Shown here: positions 1-8,153 of the stretch, one piece after another | Position numbering within the stretch: the first letter of the stretch is position 1 | Layout: each line of letters starts with the position of its first letter | NCBI RefSeq assembly: GCF_900110555.1 | Contig: NZ_FOEE01000002.1 | Coordinates: 186,001-250,000 of the forward strand | DNA: 64,000 nucleotides | Reading direction: 5' to 3' | Source of the DNA: Trujillonella endophytica | GTDB lineage: Bacteria > Actinomycetota > Actinomycetes > Mycobacteriales > Geodermatophilaceae | Notes under the pieces: model-generated | Told to the model about the DNA's origin: nothing | The model's database searches: none | What the model saw: only the letters and a program-made list of their open reading frames with translations | Translations under genes and position numbers: made by a program

Positions 1-552
1 CGTCGAGGCACTCGTGAACTCCGACGGCTTGATGACGACGGTGCACCCGGCGGCCAGCGCCGGTGCGAGCTTCCAGGCCAGGAGCATCAGGGGGGAGTTC
101 CACGGCGTGATGATGGCGACGACGCCGAGCGGCTCGCGCCGCGTGAACGTGAAGTAGCCGGGCTTGTCCATCGGGATGACGGTGCCCTCGATCTTGTCCG
201 ACAGCCCGCCGTAGTAGCGGAACCACTCGGGCAGGTACGCGACCTGTCCCCGCATCTCGGCCAGCAGCTTGCCGTTGTCGCGCACCTCGAGCTCGGCGAG
301 GCGATCGATGTTCGCAGCGATGCCGTCCGCGACCCTGTTCAGGACGAGCCCCCGGGCCGTATGGGTGAGCGTCGACCAGGGACCCCGAGTCAGGGCCTGG
401 TGCGCCGCCGTCACGGCGGCGTCGACATCCGACCCTCCGCCGCGCGCGACCTCGGCCCAGGCACTGCCCTGGTAGGGGTCCTCCGTCTCGAACCACTCCC
501 CCGAGGCGGGCAGCCGGTCTCCACCGTCGACGTGCATGGGAAATCTCTGCAT
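1..552 (-). CDS. Aldehyde dehydrogenase (N-terminal part, cut by window edge)
   Basis: NAD(P)-dependent aldehyde dehydrogenase superfamily, oxidising an aldehyde to its acid. Only the first 184 codons are inside the window; the catalytic Cys and Glu lie beyond it. Visible hallmarks are the ITPWNSP stretch of the coenzyme site and the following [14 protein letters not shown] segment, whose Lys contacts the NAD ribose. The ATG at 552 follows GGAGGAG closely; a second Met at 537 has no ribosome site. It lies 186 bases downstream of a SnoaL-like gene on the same strand and probably shares its promoter, so it would take an aldehyde made in the pathway of this cluster. The superfamily call is firm; the substrate is unknown. 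Confidence 0.9.
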   Translation of the reverse strand, partial: MQRFPMHVDGGDRLPASGEWFETEDPYQGSAWAEVARGGGSDVDAAVTAAHQALTRGPWSTLTHTARGLVLNRVADGIAANIDRLAELEVRDNGKLLAEMRGQVAYLPEWFRYYGGLSDKIEGTVIPMDKPGYFTFTRREPLGVVAIITPWNSPLMLLAWKLAPALAAGCTVVIKPSEFTSAST

Positions 553-738
553 CACTCCTCCTTCACGCCGAGGCCGAGCCACTGTTCGGTCGTCCTCGCC
601 ACTGGTCTCGCGACCGGACCGACCGGCCGGCGCGGATCGCCGCTGCCGCCCGGCTGGGAGCAGCTGCTGGGACGGTCACCGACCTCCGCCGTCACGGCCG
701 CCCGCAGTCCGCCGAGCGGGGCGTTCCTCGACGCGTCG

Positions 739-1269
739 TCAGCGCCATTCGATCCACGAGCGGGCGAAGTCGATGGTCTTGATGTACCACCGCTGGTCGT
801 CCAGCCGCTCGTAGGTCTCGTGGTAGTACCCCATGCCGTGCATGAACCGAACGGGAGAGCCCTCCGGCCACCAGGCGTAGTCCTCCATCGGCCAGATCGC
901 CTTCGCGGAGGTGCTCGACGTCCGCTCGATCTCCGGCACGAACAGGTGGTGCACGGTGCGGTTGTTCACCGCGATCGTCTCGCCGAACGACTGGATGGCC
1001 TCTCGTCCGACCAGCGGCCAGTCGAAGGCGAACAGCTGATCGAGGTACTCGAGCGAGAAGCCCGGTACGGGAACGCGCTCGCCGGTGAAGGGGTCCCGTG
1101 CGACACCGGACTCGCTCTCGTCGACTCGCGCGTCCGTCGTGAACAGAGACGCCCACCGCTTCCAGTCCTTGTTGTCGACGCAGTAGGCGTAGGCCGCCTT
1201 CAGCTGCTTGATCTCCTCGATCGCCGCGAGATCGTCGGCGGAGAACTTGCCGTGGGTGGGGCCGGTCAT
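739..1269 (-). CDS. SnoaL-like / NTF2-fold protein
   Basis: A 176-residue protein of the SnoaL/NTF2-like cone fold, a family containing dehydratases, isomerases and hydroxylases acting on polycyclic or aromatic substrates. The opening helix (IEEIKQLKAAYAYCVDNKDW) followed by a threat of W..LF..DARVD is the usual N-terminal signature, and the pattern continues with a central TVHHLFVPEIE strand and an aromatic-rich C-terminus. No close enzyme can be named. It is the first gene behind the palindromic site at 1358-1371 and precedes the aldehyde dehydrogenase. Two further SnoaL-like genes occur at 4322 and 25788, so this fold is used repeatedly in the pathway. Confidence 0.75.
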   Translation of the reverse strand: MTGPTHGKFSADDLAAIEEIKQLKAAYAYCVDNKDWKRWASLFTTDARVDESESGVARDPFTGERVPVPGFSLEYLDQLFAFDWPLVGREAIQSFGETIAVNNRTVHHLFVPEIERTSSTSAKAIWPMEDYAWWPEGSPVRFMHGMGYYHETYERLDDQRWYIKTIDFARSWIEWR

Positions 1270-1357
1270 CCTCGCTCGCTTTCCGCCTCGGCGTGCAGCT
1301 CGAGACCCGGTGGACGGACCCCGAGCAGCAAGACCACACCGGGCCGACGATGCCTAG

Positions 1358-1371
1358 TTAGCGCTGGCTAG
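1358..1371. promoter_or_regulatory. Regulon operator, site 1
   Basis: TTAGCGCTGGCTAG, two mismatches from the consensus CTAGCGNTCGCTAG. It lies 89 bases upstream of the SnoaL-like gene starting at 1269 and downstream of the SDR gene ending at 1455, so it most likely controls the SnoaL/aldehyde dehydrogenase pair. Confidence 0.6.
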
Positions 1372-1454
1372 CATAGCCATCATCGGTGACCTGCGCTACA
1401 CCGTGGCCGCGCGAAGGCGTTCACCCCACGTCGTCGTAGAGGGCCTACTGCGGC

Positions 1455-2297
1455 CTACTTGATGGCCGCCCCCAGGTCGACCGGCAGAGCGACCCCGGTG
1501 ATGTACCGACCCTCGTCCGAGGCCAGGAAGAGCACGGCGTTGCTGATGTCGACCGCCTCCACATAGGGAAGTGGCCAGAGGTGCATCCCTGCCATGGCCA
1601 CCTCGGCGTCCGCCTGCGTGGGGTTCTCCAGGTCCGGGCGGAAGACGCGGTACAACTCGTCGTGCAGCAGCATCGGGGTCGGCACGTTGGTCGGATGGAC
1701 GCTGTTCACCCGGATCCGATGCCGGGCGAGCTGCGTGGCGTAGCCACGCATCATCCCGACGACGCCGTGCTTGGCCTCGACGTAACCCGCCGGACCGCCG
1801 AGGGTCCGCAGGGCGGCGAGCGAACTGGTGATGATGATGGACCCACCCTCACCGGTGTCGATGACGGCCCGCTTGGTCGCCTCGATCGTCCGGAAGACGC
1901 CGGACAGGTTGACCGCGACGACCTCGTCGAACCGCCGCACACGGAGCTCGGGGTCCCGGGAACCGTCCAGTCGGCCGCTGATCCCCGCGTTGGCGCAGAC
2001 GATGTCGAGCCGGCCGAACTGGTCGACCCCCTCGCTCACCGCTGCCTGCAGCTGCCCCAGGTCGCGGACGTCCGCCTTGCGGGCCACGATCCTGCGGTCG
2101 AGGGCCTCCACCGAGCGCACGGTCTCCCGGAGGTCCTCCTCCGTGGCGAGCGGATACGGCACGCCGTCGATCGGCTCGCAGATGTCGACGGCGACGATGT
2201 CGGCGCCCTCCTGAGCCAGCCGGATGGCGTGGCTACGCCCCTGGCCCCGGGCGGCGCCGGTGATGAAGGCGACCTTCCCCTCCACACGTCCGGCCAT
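1455..2297 (-). CDS. Mycofactocin-coupled SDR family oxidoreductase
   Basis: Short-chain dehydrogenase of the actinobacterial mycofactocin-coupled subfamily, 280 residues. The diagnostic opening is GRVEGKVAFITGAARGQGRSHA (nucleotide site TGAARGQG), then a longer-than-normal insertion after the ADIVAVDIC strand containing L.ETVRSVEALDRR and a KADVRD motif; the catalytic set is Ser in TSSLAA and YVEAK. Members are thought to hold NAD tightly and pass electrons to mycofactocin rather than to free NAD. The ATG at 2297 follows GAGGAG by six bases, a better start than the upstream ATG at 2318. It is the last gene of the seven-gene operon beginning at 7008, with homologues at 8154 and 24319. Confidence 0.9.
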   Translation of the reverse strand: MAGRVEGKVAFITGAARGQGRSHAIRLAQEGADIVAVDICEPIDGVPYPLATEEDLRETVRSVEALDRRIVARKADVRDLGQLQAAVSEGVDQFGRLDIVCANAGISGRLDGSRDPELRVRRFDEVVAVNLSGVFRTIEATKRAVIDTGEGGSIIITSSLAALRTLGGPAGYVEAKHGVVGMMRGYATQLARHRIRVNSVHPTNVPTPMLLHDELYRVFRPDLENPTQADAEVAMAGMHLWPLPYVEAVDISNAVLFLASDEGRYITGVALPVDLGAAIK

Positions 2298-2407
2298 GGC
2301 CACTCCTCTCGTAGACACGCGGGTCGGTCACCCGGCACCGGCTCGGTGCGGGACCGGACGACGTCCGGCCGGCTGACCGCCGCCGGCGGACGGCTGGTTC
2401 CGCAGGC

Positions 2408-3160
2408 TCAGGCCGACAGGCCGCCGTCGATCGACAGCGTCGCCCCGGTGATGTACGCCGCCGCCGAGCTGGCCAGGAAGGTGACGAGAGCGCTCATCTC
2501 GCTGAGATCGCCGAAGCGGCGCAGCGGGATCGCCGCGCTGATCTTGGCCTTCGCCGCTTCGCGCATGTTGTGCGCCATGTCCGTGCTCATCATCCCTGAT
2601 TCGATGATGTTGACGGTGATCCTGCGCGGAGCGAGATCATGTGCCGCGCCACGGGTGTAGCCCGCGACGGCGGCCTTGCTGCCGCAGTAGTCCGCCGCCC
2701 CCGCCGAACTCGCGCGAGTGCCGCTCAGCGATCCGATCGTGATGATGCGCCCGTCGTCGGACATGACATGCGCCGCCGCCCGGATGCTCGCGATCACGCC
2801 CATGGTGTTGATCGCCCACATCCGGTCGAGCGCGGCATAGTCATCGCCGTCGCCCAGGCGTTGCGTGACGGCCACGCCGGCATTGTTGATCAGGATGTCC
2901 AACCGACCGAAGTCGTCCATGACGGCAGCCACGAGAGGCTTCGCCGCAGCCGGATCGCCCTGATCGGACCGGTAGGCCTTGGCGCGCGCGCCCTGCCGTT
3001 CGACCTCGTCGGCCACGGCGTGCGCCTCGGCTGCGGACGAGTGATACGTGAATGCCACGTCTGCGCCGTGTTCGGCCAGCGCGAGGACCAGCGCTCGGCC
3101 GATGCCGCGCGACCCGCCCGTCACGAGGGCGCACTTGCCTTCCAGTTCGCGCTCGTTCAT
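2408..3160 (-). CDS. SDR family oxidoreductase (FabG-like)
   Basis: Classical short-chain dehydrogenase/reductase of 250 residues with TGGSRGIG for the cofactor, NNAGVA, Ser in GSLSG and the YCGSK catalytic pair; the C-terminal TGATLSIDGG is the usual end of FabG-like proteins. It would interconvert a hydroxyl and a keto group using NAD(P). Unlike its neighbour at 1455 it lacks the insertion of mycofactocin-coupled enzymes. It sits between the flavin monooxygenase (3247) and that SDR in the same operon, 86 bases from the former. Substrate cannot be read from the sequence. Confidence 0.9.
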   Translation of the reverse strand: MNERELEGKCALVTGGSRGIGRALVLALAEHGADVAFTYHSSAAEAHAVADEVERQGARAKAYRSDQGDPAAAKPLVAAVMDDFGRLDILINNAGVAVTQRLGDGDDYAALDRMWAINTMGVIASIRAAAHVMSDDGRIITIGSLSGTRASSAGAADYCGSKAAVAGYTRGAAHDLAPRRITVNIIESGMMSTDMAHNMREAAKAKISAAIPLRRFGDLSEMSALVTFLASSAAAYITGATLSIDGGLSA

Positions 3161-3246
3161 CTTCCAGACCTTCTCTAGGAGCGTCGGCCGATCCGTGAGG
3201 GCAATGGGCCTCTGGCCGAGAGATGACCGACCCTCGGTCGAGCGGC

Positions 3247-4260
3247 TCAGCTGATCGGAGGGGCCGTCAGCGGCTCGTTCTCCGGCCGATGGTCAGCCAG
3301 ACGTGGCGCCAGCTCCGTGCAGATCGTCTGCACATGACGCAGCCCCATGTCCTCGGACATCCCGGGCAGGGAGGCCCAGATGAACATGGTGTCCACCGGT
3401 GCGCCACCGGTGTACGTGCGGATGTTCGAGGCGATGGTCTCGGGCATCTCGCACCAGAAGTACTTCAACAGGACGGGCGGTCCCGCCCGGAATCGTTCCG
3501 GGTCCACCGGCCGCGGGAGCGGCCGGTCGGTCCCCACCACCATCTGTTCGTTGTAGGTGTCCAGCTGGTACGCCAGATGCGACCGGACCGTCTGCCAGTC
3601 CTTCTCGGGATCATCCGTGACCCACGCGTTCACGGATCCGGCCATCAGGCCCTGCGCCGGGTCGTGGCCGGCCTCGAGCAGTCCCTCGCGGTACGGCTCC
3701 CAGTTGCGGGCGTCGCCGGAGAGCAACCGCTCGCCGAGCAGACCCGCCCGTCGTGCACCTTGCGGACCCAGATAGCCCATCCAGATCGGCAGTCGGTCCT
3801 GCACCGGCCCGGGGGTGACGCCGCCGGTGCTGAGGAGCTCACGCACCTGCCTCGCCCGCTCGTCCGTCTGGGTGTTCCGCCGTTCGGGATCGGCCCCGTA
3901 GAGCTCGTACTCGGGCATGCGGTACTTCGTGCCGGCGCCCAGGCCCAGATCGAACCTCCCGTTCGAGAGCAGATCGATCATGACGCTCTGCTCCGCGAGC
4001 TCCGCCGCATGATGCAGCGGGGCGACGACGACGGCCGTACCGAGCCGCACCCGCGTCGTCCGAGCGGCTGCGGCCGCGAGGAAGGTCATGGGTGAGGCGA
4101 CGTGGTCGTCGGGGAACCGATGGTGCTCGGACACCCAGATCGAGTCGATGCCGAGCCGCTCCGCCTCCTCGATGAGTTCGAGGGTGAACGCGTGCAAGCG
4201 GACGGGATCCCGCCTCCACCGAGCCGGATTGCGCATGTCGAACTGCAGGCCGACCTTCAC
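3247..4260 (-). CDS. LLM class flavin-dependent oxidoreductase
   Basis: Luciferase-like monooxygenase of 337 residues that would use reduced FMN (or F420 in some subfamilies) for oxygenation or hydride transfer. The TIM-barrel signs are the opening strand KVGLQFDMRNP, the AERLGIDSIWVSEHHRFPDD segment that is strongly conserved in bacterial luciferases, TRVRLGTAVVVAPLHHA and the LGLGAGTK loop. A GTG start at 4260 is chosen because GAGGAG precedes it by seven bases; the frame is open further upstream without a ribosome site. It is the fifth gene of the operon that starts with the thiolase at 7008. With SDRs and esterases near it, a Baeyer-Villiger type step is possible but only an inference. 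Confidence 0.88.
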   Translation of the reverse strand: MKVGLQFDMRNPARWRRDPVRLHAFTLELIEEAERLGIDSIWVSEHHRFPDDHVASPMTFLAAAAARTTRVRLGTAVVVAPLHHAAELAEQSVMIDLLSNGRFDLGLGAGTKYRMPEYELYGADPERRNTQTDERARQVRELLSTGGVTPGPVQDRLPIWMGYLGPQGARRAGLLGERLLSGDARNWEPYREGLLEAGHDPAQGLMAGSVNAWVTDDPEKDWQTVRSHLAYQLDTYNEQMVVGTDRPLPRPVDPERFRAGPPVLLKYFWCEMPETIASNIRTYTGGAPVDTMFIWASLPGMSEDMGLRHVQTICTELAPRLADHRPENEPLTAPPIS

Positions 4261-4321
4261 GGACGACTCCTCGAGGTAGTGGAGGCCGATCCTGCGAGGA
4301 GCGGCTGGGCGATGTACCCGG

Positions 4322-4846
4322 TCAGCTGCCGCCGTCAGGCCACGAGAGGACATCCGCGGTCTCCGGATGCCCCACCTCACGACGCCGTCGTTCGTGGATG
4401 CGCCACCGTCCGTCGACGCGGCGGAACAGCCACCGGTTGACGCCGGCGCCCAGGGTGCGCACCTCCGCCCCGACCTGGTGCAGGAGGAGGGAGTAGGTCA
4501 AGGCGACGGCTTCGTCACCGTCGACGCGAATGGAGACGTTGTTGCCCTGGACGTGGAGGCTGTGCCCGTAGAAGCCCTCCATGTGGTGCCCCTGCTCGTC
4601 TTCGATGAAGGCGCGGAGCTCGTCCTTCCCGACCCACTCCACGATGCCCCGATAGGCAGGGCCCCGCTGGTCCGCGGTCGAGAGGTTCATCCTCCCGTCC
4701 TCGGTCCAGAGGTGGAGGTAGTCCTCGTCCCGGCCGGAGTCCGCGTGGTATCCGTAGGTCGACAGGAGTTCGCGGATCTCAAGTTCGTCCTCGAGCCGCT
4801 CGACCCGTCGGCGAAGTGCCGCGAGATCTGCGTCGTGGTCGGCCAT
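4322..4846 (-). CDS. SnoaL-like / NTF2-fold protein
   Basis: A 174-residue NTF2-fold protein starting with a short coiled-coil-like helix (residues about 5-22) and then LEIRELLSTYGYHADSGRDEDYLHLWTEDG, the standard SnoaL_4 opening. The mid part carries EGFYGHSLHV and ALTYSLLLHQ strands. It may be a dehydratase, isomerase or hydrolase; no catalytic role can be assigned. ATG at 4846 is preceded by AAGGGA. It lies 81 bases after the VOC gene and 61 bases before the flavin monooxygenase of the same operon. Confidence 0.78.
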   Translation of the reverse strand: MADHDADLAALRRRVERLEDELEIRELLSTYGYHADSGRDEDYLHLWTEDGRMNLSTADQRGPAYRGIVEWVGKDELRAFIEDEQGHHMEGFYGHSLHVQGNNVSIRVDGDEAVALTYSLLLHQVGAEVRTLGAGVNRWLFRRVDGRWRIHERRRREVGHPETADVLSWPDGGS

Positions 4847-4926
4847 ACTCGTCCCTTCCGTCACAACGGATCGGTCTCCGTGCTGACCGGCAGGCCGCCA
4901 CCCGCCGCTCAGGGCACTCAGGGCAC

Positions 4927-5364
4927 TCAGCCGTTGAGCATCGCGGCCGCGACGCTCGGCCCCTCGTACTCCAGGAGGCAGACGCGGATCCCGTACATGT
5001 CGTCGGCGTTGAAGATCGCCTCCTTCATGCCCCCGACCACGAATCGGCGCAGGAGACGCAGTCCCTTGCTCGACAACTCGGCGATCGCCTCGTCCATGTC
5101 GTCGACTCGGAAGTGGATGTTGCGGAAGCCCTCCTCCGCCCCGGCCACCTCGACGAGCTCGAAGACACCCGACTTGTCGAGGGCCAGCCGCATGCCCCCC
5201 TGAGGAGCCTTCGCATCGGGGAGGTCCCCTTCGGTGACCTGGATGTCGATCGTCGTGGTGTCGACGATGTCGAACTCGTAGCCGAAGACCTCGGAGAATC
5301 GCTGCACCCCCTCTTCGAGGTTGTCGACCACGACACCGATGTACTCCATGCGCTTCATGTCCAT
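4927..5364 (-). CDS. VOC family (glyoxalase-like) protein
   Basis: A 145-residue vicinal-oxygen-chelate protein: MEYIGVVVDNLEEGVQRFSEVFGYEF at the start, a second half beginning IHFRVDDMDEAIAELSSKG, and a final strand ending VCLLEYEG, which carries the usual last metal-ligand Glu. VOC proteins act as epimerases (methylmalonyl-CoA type), dioxygenases or lyases. The length and the VVDNLEEGV pattern are closest to the epimerase-like group, but this is not decisive. Start ATG 5364 has GAGGAG six bases upstream. Operon member between the DUF35 gene and a SnoaL-like gene. Confidence 0.8.
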   Translation of the reverse strand: MDMKRMEYIGVVVDNLEEGVQRFSEVFGYEFDIVDTTTIDIQVTEGDLPDAKAPQGGMRLALDKSGVFELVEVAGAEEGFRNIHFRVDDMDEAIAELSSKGLRLLRRFVVGGMKEAIFNADDMYGIRVCLLEYEGPSVAAAMLNG

Positions 5365-5456
5365 CACGCTCTCCTCTGATCGCTGTCGGATGATCGCCGC
5401 CGCTCTCGGGCGAACTCGAGCTCCGGTCCGCCGAGCCCCTCCCCCGGGGCTGATCG

Positions 5457-5846
5457 CTAGGAGTCGACCCCCAGAACCGGGAGCGGCTCGCCGTCGGCGA
5501 CCGCCGTGAAGGTGATCGACGCCCGCTGTCCCGCGACGAGCGCGACATCCGGGGCTCCGTGGACGTACATCCACGGCCCCTCGTCCAGCTGCACGATCGC
5601 CACGACGTAGGCCGCTGCCGTGGTCCCGTTCTCCCGGCGATGCGGGGTCGTCCAGGTGATGACCTCGCCCCTGCCTCCCGACTCGACCCAGGCGAGTTGC
5701 GTGGACGAGCAGAAACCGCAGTGTCGGGCCTGCGGCGCCGAGAACCGCTGACAGTTTCCGCACTGGAGGATCAGCAGCCGCCCCTCCCCTGCGGCGTCGA
5801 AGAACGGGGCCGACCAGGCGTCCCGCTGTAGGGCCAACAGGCTCAT
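5457..5846 (-). CDS. DUF35 / Zn-ribbon OB-fold protein, partner of the thiolase
   Basis: A 129-residue acyl-CoA-associated OB-fold protein with a rubredoxin-like zinc ribbon (Cys29, Cys32, Cys43, Cys46) followed by an OB fold beginning GRGEVITWT. In known systems such proteins bind thiolase-like partners: in actinobacterial steroid catabolism the aldolase Ltp2 needs the DUF35 domain of ChsH2 for retro-aldol cleavage. Here the gene starts four bases after the stop of the thiolase-like gene, with the ribosome site inside that gene's end, so the two are translationally coupled and very probably make one complex. Confidence 0.88.
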   Translation of the reverse strand: MSLLALQRDAWSAPFFDAAGEGRLLILQCGNCQRFSAPQARHCGFCSSTQLAWVESGGRGEVITWTTPHRRENGTTAAAYVVAIVQLDEGPWMYVHGAPDVALVAGQRASITFTAVADGEPLPVLGVDS

Positions 5847-5850
5847 GCCG

Positions 5851-7008
5851 TCACTCCGCGTTCGCGAGGATGAGAGTCGAGTGGTCGTCGAACGTGCCGC
5901 CGTTGCCACTGACCAGAGCGAGATCGTGGCGGGACACCTGTCGCTCGCCGGCCTGGCCGCGGACCTGCATCACGGCCTCGGACAGCGACGTCATCCCCCA
6001 CATGTAGTACCCCGACAGCTGCCCTCCACCGGTGTTGATCGGCAACCGGCCTCCCGGGCTCGCGGCCCCGGAGCGGAAGAACTCGCCACCCTCACCCTTC
6101 GCGCAGAAGCCGTAGTCCTCGGCGCTCACCAGGGTCGTGAACGTGAAGCAGTCGTAGAGCTCGGCGAACGCGATGTCCTCGGCGGTGACACCGGCCATCT
6201 CGTACGCCTGCCTGCCTGACTCCACGGCGCCGGTCGTCAGGCCGAACCTGCTCCGGCCGTCCATCGGGTAGTCGGGGTGCGACTGCCCCATGCCCGTGAT
6301 CGTGACGAGCGGCTGGGCGAGGTCCCGCGCCCGGTCGGCCGACGTGACGATGACGGCAACGGCTCCGTTGGAGACCAGGCAGCAGTCGAACAGCCGGAAC
6401 GGCTCGGCGATCATGCGCGCCTGCTGGTGGTCGTCGACCGTCAGCGGCTTGCGCATCTGCGCATGCGGGTTCATCACCGCCCACGACCGCGCGGACACCG
6501 CCACCTCGGCGAAGTCCAGGCTCGTCGTCCCGTAGACGGTCATGTGCCGGCGAGCGGCCATGGCGTACCCGGCCACGGCTCCCCGCAGCCCGACCGCGAC
6601 CGGGAGGGCGCCGAGACCCGACAGCTGATCGGCCTTTCCCGCGTACCTCGCACCGGTCGCGACTCCCTCGCTGAGCGGGTCGTCGGCGAAGACGCACGCC
6701 ACCGTGGTGGCCATGCCGGCGGCGATCGCGAGACAGGCCGTCTGCACCATGACGCCCGCCGAGGATCCGAAGGACTGCACGTCGGCTGCCAGTCGAAGGT
6801 CACGCAGTCCCAGCCGCTTGGACAGCCGGAGGTTGACCCCCTTCATCGCACCGGCGTTCACGAGCAGGCCATCGAGGTCGGAGAGGGCGAGCCCGGCGTC
6901 CTCGCACGCACTGGTCACGGCCTCGTCGGCGAAGTCCTCGGCCGACCTCCCGTAGACCTTGCCCATGGCCGTCATCCCCAGGCCGGCGATCGCACCGAAC
7001 GCGCTCAT
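5851..7008 (-). CDS. Thiolase-fold protein without the nucleophilic Cys (Ltp2/SCP-x-like)
   Basis: A 385-residue thiolase superfamily protein of the SCP-x/lipid-transfer group. The loop that normally carries the acyl-accepting Cys (CASG) reads SSAG here, with Ser near residue 82, so classical thiolysis is unlikely. Ltp2-type steroid side-chain aldolases share this loss and the motif FTFTTLVSAEDYGFCAKGEGG is very like theirs, as is SGNGG near the end. A retro-aldol cleavage of a beta-hydroxyacyl-CoA is therefore the best guess. Start taken at ATG 7008 by alignment with family N-termini; the frame is open to 7059. First gene of a seven-gene operon behind the palindromic site at 7168. Confidence 0.85.
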   Translation of the reverse strand: MSAFGAIAGLGMTAMGKVYGRSAEDFADEAVTSACEDAGLALSDLDGLLVNAGAMKGVNLRLSKRLGLRDLRLAADVQSFGSSAGVMVQTACLAIAAGMATTVACVFADDPLSEGVATGARYAGKADQLSGLGALPVAVGLRGAVAGYAMAARRHMTVYGTTSLDFAEVAVSARSWAVMNPHAQMRKPLTVDDHQQARMIAEPFRLFDCCLVSNGAVAVIVTSADRARDLAQPLVTITGMGQSHPDYPMDGRSRFGLTTGAVESGRQAYEMAGVTAEDIAFAELYDCFTFTTLVSAEDYGFCAKGEGGEFFRSGAASPGGRLPINTGGGQLSGYYMWGMTSLSEAVMQVRGQAGERQVSRHDLALVSGNGGTFDDHSTLILANAE

Positions 7009-7167
7009 CCGGCGCAGCCCTTCACCATCGTGGACACCGCTCAGCCCCTCTCGCAGCACGACGACCCGAGCAGCTCCGCACGTCTCGTCGCGCGAGCACT
7101 CACCTGTCCTGGACCGCCTCCGAGGCGATCACCCGACCGTAATGAGTAACGTAGGTCACCGCAATAG

Positions 7168-7192
7168 CGTACGATCGCTAGTCGTCGGTCAA
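7168..7192. promoter_or_regulatory. Regulon operator site 2 with divergent promoter
   Basis: CGTACGATCGCTAG at 7168-7181, part of the dyad TAGCG-N6-CGCTA (7165-7180). It lies between the leftward thiolase operon and the rightward crotonase gene. On the minus strand TTGACC (7187-7192) and GCTATT (7163-7168) form a sigma-70-like pair with an 18-base spacer that contains the dyad. Confidence 0.6.
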
Positions 7193-7252
7193 GACGGCGA
7201 TCGCGTCCCAGCGCCCGTGCTGCCGGCAGGACTTCTCCCGAAAGGACCAGAG

Positions 7253-8068
7253 TTGAACCCTCAGACGGAGTCCGACGTCGAGCCGGTGCTGATCGAAGAG
7301 CGTCGGGGAGGCAACGTGATCCTCACGTTGAACCGGCCCCGGGCGCTCAACGCCATGAACGCGGCACTCTCGGGCGCGCTCGGCGCCGCCCTCGAGCGAG
7401 CTGCACACGATCCGGGGGTCCGGGTGGTCATCGTCACGGGCGCGGGAGACCGAGCGTTCTGCGCCGGCGTCGACCTCAAGGCCGCGGCACGTGGGGAGTC
7501 GACCCACGCGTCGCAGGAGGAGTTCGACAAGTGGCATTTCGGTGGCTTCGTCAAGCACGTGATCAGCAAGCCGATCATCGCGGCGGTCAACGGGTTCGCG
7601 CTCGGCGGAGGCACGGAGATGGCCCTGGCCAGCGACCTCGTGGTGGCCGCCGACTCGGCCACGTTCGGGCTGCCTGAGGTCACGCGGGGACTCATGGCCG
7701 GGGCCGGAGGCGCGTTCCGCCTGCCGCAGCACCTCCCCAGGAAGATCGCCATGGAGCTGCTCTTCACCGGTGATGCGCTCAGCGCGCAGCGGGCCCTCGA
7801 ACTGGGCCTGGTCAACCGCGTGGTGCCCCGCGAGCAGCTGATCGATGCCGCGGTCGAGCTCGGCGATCGCATCGCCCTGAACTCCCCGCTGGCGGTCCAG
7901 GCGACGAAGCGGCTCGCCATGGGCATCGACGGCGACGAGATTCCGACGGACGCGGCGAGCTGGGAGCGATCCGCGCGCGAGTTCGCGGAGCTCCGCAAGA
8001 CCGAGGACTACCGCGAGGGGCCCCGCGCCTTCGCCGAGAAGCGCCGGCCCGAGTGGAAGGGCCGCTAG
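7253..8068 (+). CDS. Enoyl-CoA hydratase/isomerase (crotonase family)
   Basis: A 271-residue crotonase that hydrates or isomerises an enoyl-CoA. The oxyanion-hole stretch AFCAGVDLKA and NGFALGGGTEMALASDL are present, and both general acid/base glutamates of true hydratases are kept (Glu in GGGTE and in GLPEVTRG, followed by AGAGGAFRLP). The TTG at 7253 is the likely start because AAAGGA stands seven bases before it; no ATG fits. The gene is transcribed away from the thiolase operon from a shared operator region and ends against the SDR gene at 8154 with a hairpin between. Confidence 0.9.
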   Translation: MNPQTESDVEPVLIEERRGGNVILTLNRPRALNAMNAALSGALGAALERAAHDPGVRVVIVTGAGDRAFCAGVDLKAAARGESTHASQEEFDKWHFGGFVKHVISKPIIAAVNGFALGGGTEMALASDLVVAADSATFGLPEVTRGLMAGAGGAFRLPQHLPRKIAMELLFTGDALSAQRALELGLVNRVVPREQLIDAAVELGDRIALNSPLAVQATKRLAMGIDGDEIPTDAASWERSAREFAELRKTEDYREGPRAFAEKRRPEWKGR

Positions 8069-8085
8069 GTCGCACGCACGACGGC

Positions 8086-8119
8086 GCGGGCCGGGAGTCC
8101 TCTCGGAGTCCCGGCCCGC
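8086..8119. terminator. Bidirectional hairpin terminator
   Basis: An 11-bp GC-rich stem (GCGGGCCGGGA with TCCCGGCCCGC) between the convergent crotonase and SDR genes. Confidence 0.65.
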
Positions 8120-8153
8120 ACTCGTCGGTCCGCCGACCGGACCCGGCGACCGG

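Noticed and set aside
5447-5460. Possible eleventh operator (TGATCGCTAG)
   Set aside because: Only one half matches, it overlaps the DUF35 stop codon and lies inside an operon, so chance is the better explanation.
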